DNA from: Micromonospora sp. WMMD1082
GTDB taxonomy: Bacteria; Actinomycetota; Actinomycetes; Mycobacteriales; Micromonosporaceae
Assembly: GCF_029626175.1 (NCBI RefSeq)
Contig: NZ_JARUBM010000002.1
Coordinates: 2,683,001 to 2,747,000, forward strand
Length of the DNA: 64,000 nt
Reading direction: 5' to 3'
The translations under genes were made by a program, and so were the position numbers. Positions 61,665 to 64,000 of this stretch are shown piece by piece; the first letter of the stretch is position 1, and the number at the start of each line of letters is the position of its first letter. The notes below the pieces were generated by a model. It was given only the letters and a program-made list of their open reading frames with translations, ran no database searches and was not told where the DNA came from.

Positions 61665-62957
61665 CTACGCATTCCGGCTCACCGGCTCCTTGGCACCCCG
61701 CTCGGCGATCTCCTGCGCGGCCTCGAAGTAGCTCGTCGCCCCTCGCGAACCGGGATCGTAGGTCATCACCGACTGGCCGTAGCTGGGCGCCTCGGAGACC
61801 CGCACGTTACGCGGGATCACCGCCTGGAGCACCTTGTCGCCGAAGTGGTTCCGGACATCCTGCTCGACCGCATCGGCGAGCCGGGTCCGCCGGTCGTACA
61901 TGGTGAGCAGGATCGTGGAGACATCGAGCCGCGGGTTGAGGTGCTGCCGGACCAGGTTGATGTTGTTGATGAGCTGGTTCAGCCCTTCGAGCGCGTAGTA
62001 CTCGCACTGAATGGGGATAAGCACCTCCTGCGCGGCCACCAACGCGTTGACGGTCAGCAGGCCGAGCGACGGCGGGCAGTCGATGAAGACGTAGTCGAAG
62101 CGCCCGGGGTAGGCGGTGATGGCCCGTTCCAGGCGAGACTCACGGGCCACCACCGACACCAGCTCGATCTCCGCGCCCGCCAGGTCGATGGTCGCCGGCA
62201 CGCACCAGAGGTTGGGGATGCCCTCGACGGCCTGGGTCACGTCCTCCAGGGGCACGCTGTTGATCAGGCAGTCGTAGACGTCGGGTATGCCGGTGTGGTG
62301 CGGGACATTCAGCCCGGTGGAGGCGTTGCCCTGTGGGTCAAGGTCGACCACTAGCACCCGGTTGCCGTGCAGGGCCAGGGCCACTGCCAGGTTGACCGTG
62401 GTGGTGGTCTTACCCACGCCGCCTTTCTGGTTCGCGACGCACATGACCCGGGTCCGCTCCGGCCGAGGCATGGTCACCTCGCCACTGGGGTTCAGGATCT
62501 GCACGGCGCGCATCGCCTCCATTGCCAACGGTGGGTCATCCTCTTCGCGCGTCGAGGTTTCACGTGAAACGTACGCGGCGTCGGCGGTGTCCGTGGGGTG
62601 GGGGCCGGCCGCAGGCGCGGCCGGCGTGTCGGACGCCGGTCGGGGATCGGGCACCACGCCGGGTACCGGCTGGTGCGACGGGGCCGCCTCGAAGCGGGCG
62701 GAGGCCGAGGTGTTCCGGCGGATCGGGATCACCCGCGCCTCGGGAGACGCGTTGGCCGGACGCCCGTTGGGGTCCGCGCCGTCCCGCTCCGGCGGCGGTG
62801 AGAATGGCGCACCCGACGTCGGCGAGTTCCGGCCAGGCTCCGGTGGACCCTGCGGCACCTCGGTGGGCCGCCAGTTCGGATAGTCGGTTTCACGTGAAAC
62901 AGGGTCACCCGCTGACCCGGTCACGCGCGGATCGTCGTACCTGCCGTCGTCATGCAC
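61665..62957 (-). CDS. parA: Chromosome partitioning ATPase ParA
   Basis: This 430-residue P-loop ATPase has VMCVANQKGGVGKTTTTVNLA (deviant Walker A, 178-184), FDYVFIDCPPSLG (Walker B) and VIPRNVRVSEAPSYG. A long disordered extension (1-~165) precedes, and its third codon positions remain G/C-rich, which supports translation from GTG 62957. Two parS sites lie in this extension and each encodes Val-Ser-Arg-Glu-Thr. A shorter start near ATG at residue 146 or 149 cannot be excluded. It is co-directional with parB. Confidence 0.93.
   Translation of the reverse strand: MHDDGRYDDPRVTGSAGDPVSRETDYPNWRPTEVPQGPPEPGRNSPTSGAPFSPPPERDGADPNGRPANASPEARVIPIRRNTSASARFEAAPSHQPVPGVVPDPRPASDTPAAPAAGPHPTDTADAAYVSRETSTREEDDPPLAMEAMRAVQILNPSGEVTMPRPERTRVMCVANQKGGVGKTTTTVNLAVALALHGNRVLVVDLDPQGNASTGLNVPHHTGIPDVYDCLINSVPLEDVTQAVEGIPNLWCVPATIDLAGAEIELVSVVARESRLERAITAYPGRFDYVFIDCPPSLGLLTVNALVAAQEVLIPIQCEYYALEGLNQLINNINLVRQHLNPRLDVSTILLTMYDRRTRLADAVEQDVRNHFGDKVLQAVIPRNVRVSEAPSYGQSVMTYDPGSRGATSYFEAAQEIAERGAKEPVSRNA
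62557..62570. promoter_or_regulatory. parS site 4, inside parA
   Basis: Perfect parS palindrome spanning parA codons 130-134, encoding VSRET. Confidence 0.92.
62887..62900. promoter_or_regulatory. parS site 5, inside parA
   Basis: Perfect parS palindrome spanning parA codons 20-24, again encoding VSRET in the same frame. Confidence 0.92.
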
Positions 62958-63249
62958 CTGTCATCCCTGCCCGCTTCGGATGGTCGGTCCGCACCCGTCA
63001 ACCGGGCCACTCGCGCGTACTGTCCGCAGAGGTACCGCCCGGCGGGAGCGGTCGGGCCCCGGAGGGAGATCCATCGCCGCCCGCTCCACACTATCGACGC
63101 GCGGTCAGCCTACGGCGCACGGGCGCGGCCGGTCCATGTCGGGTTCGCAACCCGCCGACAGTACGCCCGCCACCCGGCGACCGAACGCCACTCGCAGGGC
63201 GGGCCACGCGCCCGCCGTACCCGTCACGGAGCCGGTGGCGCGATCTGGC

Positions 63250-63948
63250 TCACCGTCGCCGCGACCGGGACTTCTCGGACGACCGGCCCGCCGGGCCGAT
63301 CACCCGCTCCCGCACGATCTCGACCACGGTGGTCGGGGGGTCCACGATCCCCTCGCCGCACCGGTGCAGCACCGGCCGGCCGCCGCCCAGCCGGTGCACC
63401 GCCTGGGCATGCTCGGTGATCTCCTCAGCCGCCGAGGCGCCCTTCAGTGCGATCAGACGTCCACCCGGCACGGCCAGCGGCAGGCACCAGGCGGCGAGCC
63501 GGTCCAGCGGCGCCACCGCGCGGGCGGTGACCACGTCGCCGCGCACCGGGTCCGGACCGGCCGCCGCCTCCTCGGCTCGACCGCGGAGCACCCGCACCGA
63601 CCCGGTCAACGCGAGCGCCTCCACCGCCTCCTCAAGAAAGGCCGTGCGGCGGGCCAGCGGCTCGATCAGCGTCACCGCCAGGTCGGGTCGCGCGATGGCG
63701 AGCACCAGACCGGGAAGCCCCGCCCCGGATCCCACGTCCAGCACGGTGGCGCCCGGTGGGAGCAGCTCGGCGACCGCCGCGCAGTTCAGCAGGTGACGGT
63801 CCCAGATCCGGGGCGCCTCGCGCGGGCCGATCAGGCCACGCACCACGCCGTCGGTGGCCAGCAGTTCGGCGTACGCGGCCGCGAGATCGAGGCGTACGCC
63901 GAAGAGCCGGCTGGCCGCGTCGGCCAGCTGTGGCGGCAGCATCGCCAC
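63250..63948 (-). CDS. rsmG: 16S rRNA (guanine527-N7)-methyltransferase RsmG
   Basis: This 232-residue methyltransferase has [31 protein letters not shown], the SAM motif [21 protein letters not shown] and [14 protein letters not shown], then [13 protein letters not shown] 63948 is used, but the frame remains open to the window edge and no ribosome site precedes this GTG. The true start may lie outside, so the gene may be 5' partial here. In actinobacteria it heads toward jag, yidC, rnpA and dnaA. Confidence 0.9.
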   Translation of the reverse strand: MAMLPPQLADAASRLFGVRLDLAAAYAELLATDGVVRGLIGPREAPRIWDRHLLNCAAVAELLPPGATVLDVGSGAGLPGLVLAIARPDLAVTLIEPLARRTAFLEEAVEALALTGSVRVLRGRAEEAAAGPDPVRGDVVTARAVAPLDRLAAWCLPLAVPGGRLIALKGASAAEEITEHAQAVHRLGGGRPVLHRCGEGIVDPPTTVVEIVRERVIGPAGRSSEKSRSRRR

Positions 63949-64000
63949 GGCGGGCTCGGCCGACGGTGCGCCTGATCCGGGCGGGATAGCCGCCGGCCCG

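Noticed and set aside
1..64000. tRNA, rRNA or CRISPR elements
   Set aside because: No T-arm-like GGTTCGANNCC cloverleaf context, ribosomal RNA sequence or regularly spaced repeat with unique spacers was found by eye; a covariance search would settle tRNAs.

Overview
The window looks like the left flank of the chromosomal origin region of a high-GC actinomycete, most likely a member of the Micromonosporaceae (Micromonospora or Salinispora type). The evidence is very high GC with strong G/C bias at third codon positions, many GTG starts, and the conserved actinobacterial gene order dnaB, rplI-rpsR-ssb-rpsF, bifunctional PBP, padR, ino1, cca, murJ, pseudokinase, ECF sigma/anti-sigma, trxB-trxA, cwlM, parB, parA, rsmG. 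Five perfect parS palindromes lie between 59.1 and 62.9 kb. oriC and dnaA should lie just beyond the right edge. The species call is inference; the syntenic block is read directly.

Layout. 0-14.8 kb is accessory or house-keeping: a fused PHP/EndoQ-like nuclease and UvrD helicase, an LppU-like membrane protein, a leaderless AAA ATPase, a WhiJ-type XRE/DUF397 pair facing two small genes, a pyruvyl-transferase-like gene, a DoxX protein, a GT87 enzyme, and a tight molybdenum-cofactor operon (moaC-mog-moeA-moaE). 15-23.5 kb carries an orphan AfsR-type SARP regulator, a membrane GGDEF-EAL protein, a GT87-like membrane protein with a phosphoribosyltransferase, and a zinc-ribbon protein. 23.5-30.1 kb holds dnaB, interrupted in its Walker A motif by a class 3 intein, then the ribosomal/SSB operon. 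30.6-41.3 kb has an endonuclease IV-like gene, two large membrane proteins, the bifunctional PBP, DUF5318, PadR, Ino1 and Ogt. 41.5-57.5 kb has a subtilase with an unusual insert, CCA-adding enzyme, MurJ, a MurJ-associated pseudokinase, SigM-like/anti-sigma, TrxB/TrxA, CwlM-like amidase, GNAT, an aminotransferase and a D-Ala-D-Ala ligase homologue. 57.5-64 kb is the partition region: a 21-bp tandem repeat, a HIT-like gene, a gene-free 1.6 kb stretch with parS sites and DnaA boxes, parB, parA and rsmG.

How the genes work together. Two themes run through the window. Replication and segregation are served by DnaB, SSB, ParAB-parS and scattered DnaA boxes. Envelope growth is served by PBP, MurJ plus pseudokinase, the CwlM-like protein, the Ddl homologue and membrane glycosyltransferases. 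Translation and redox genes (rpsF, rpsR, rplI, cca, rsmG, trxBA) are interleaved. Many gene pairs overlap by ATGA or GTGA. At least eight genes have a TANNNT -10 box 6-9 nt before the start codon, which suggests leaderless transcription. No tRNA, rRNA, CRISPR array or insertion sequence was recognised.
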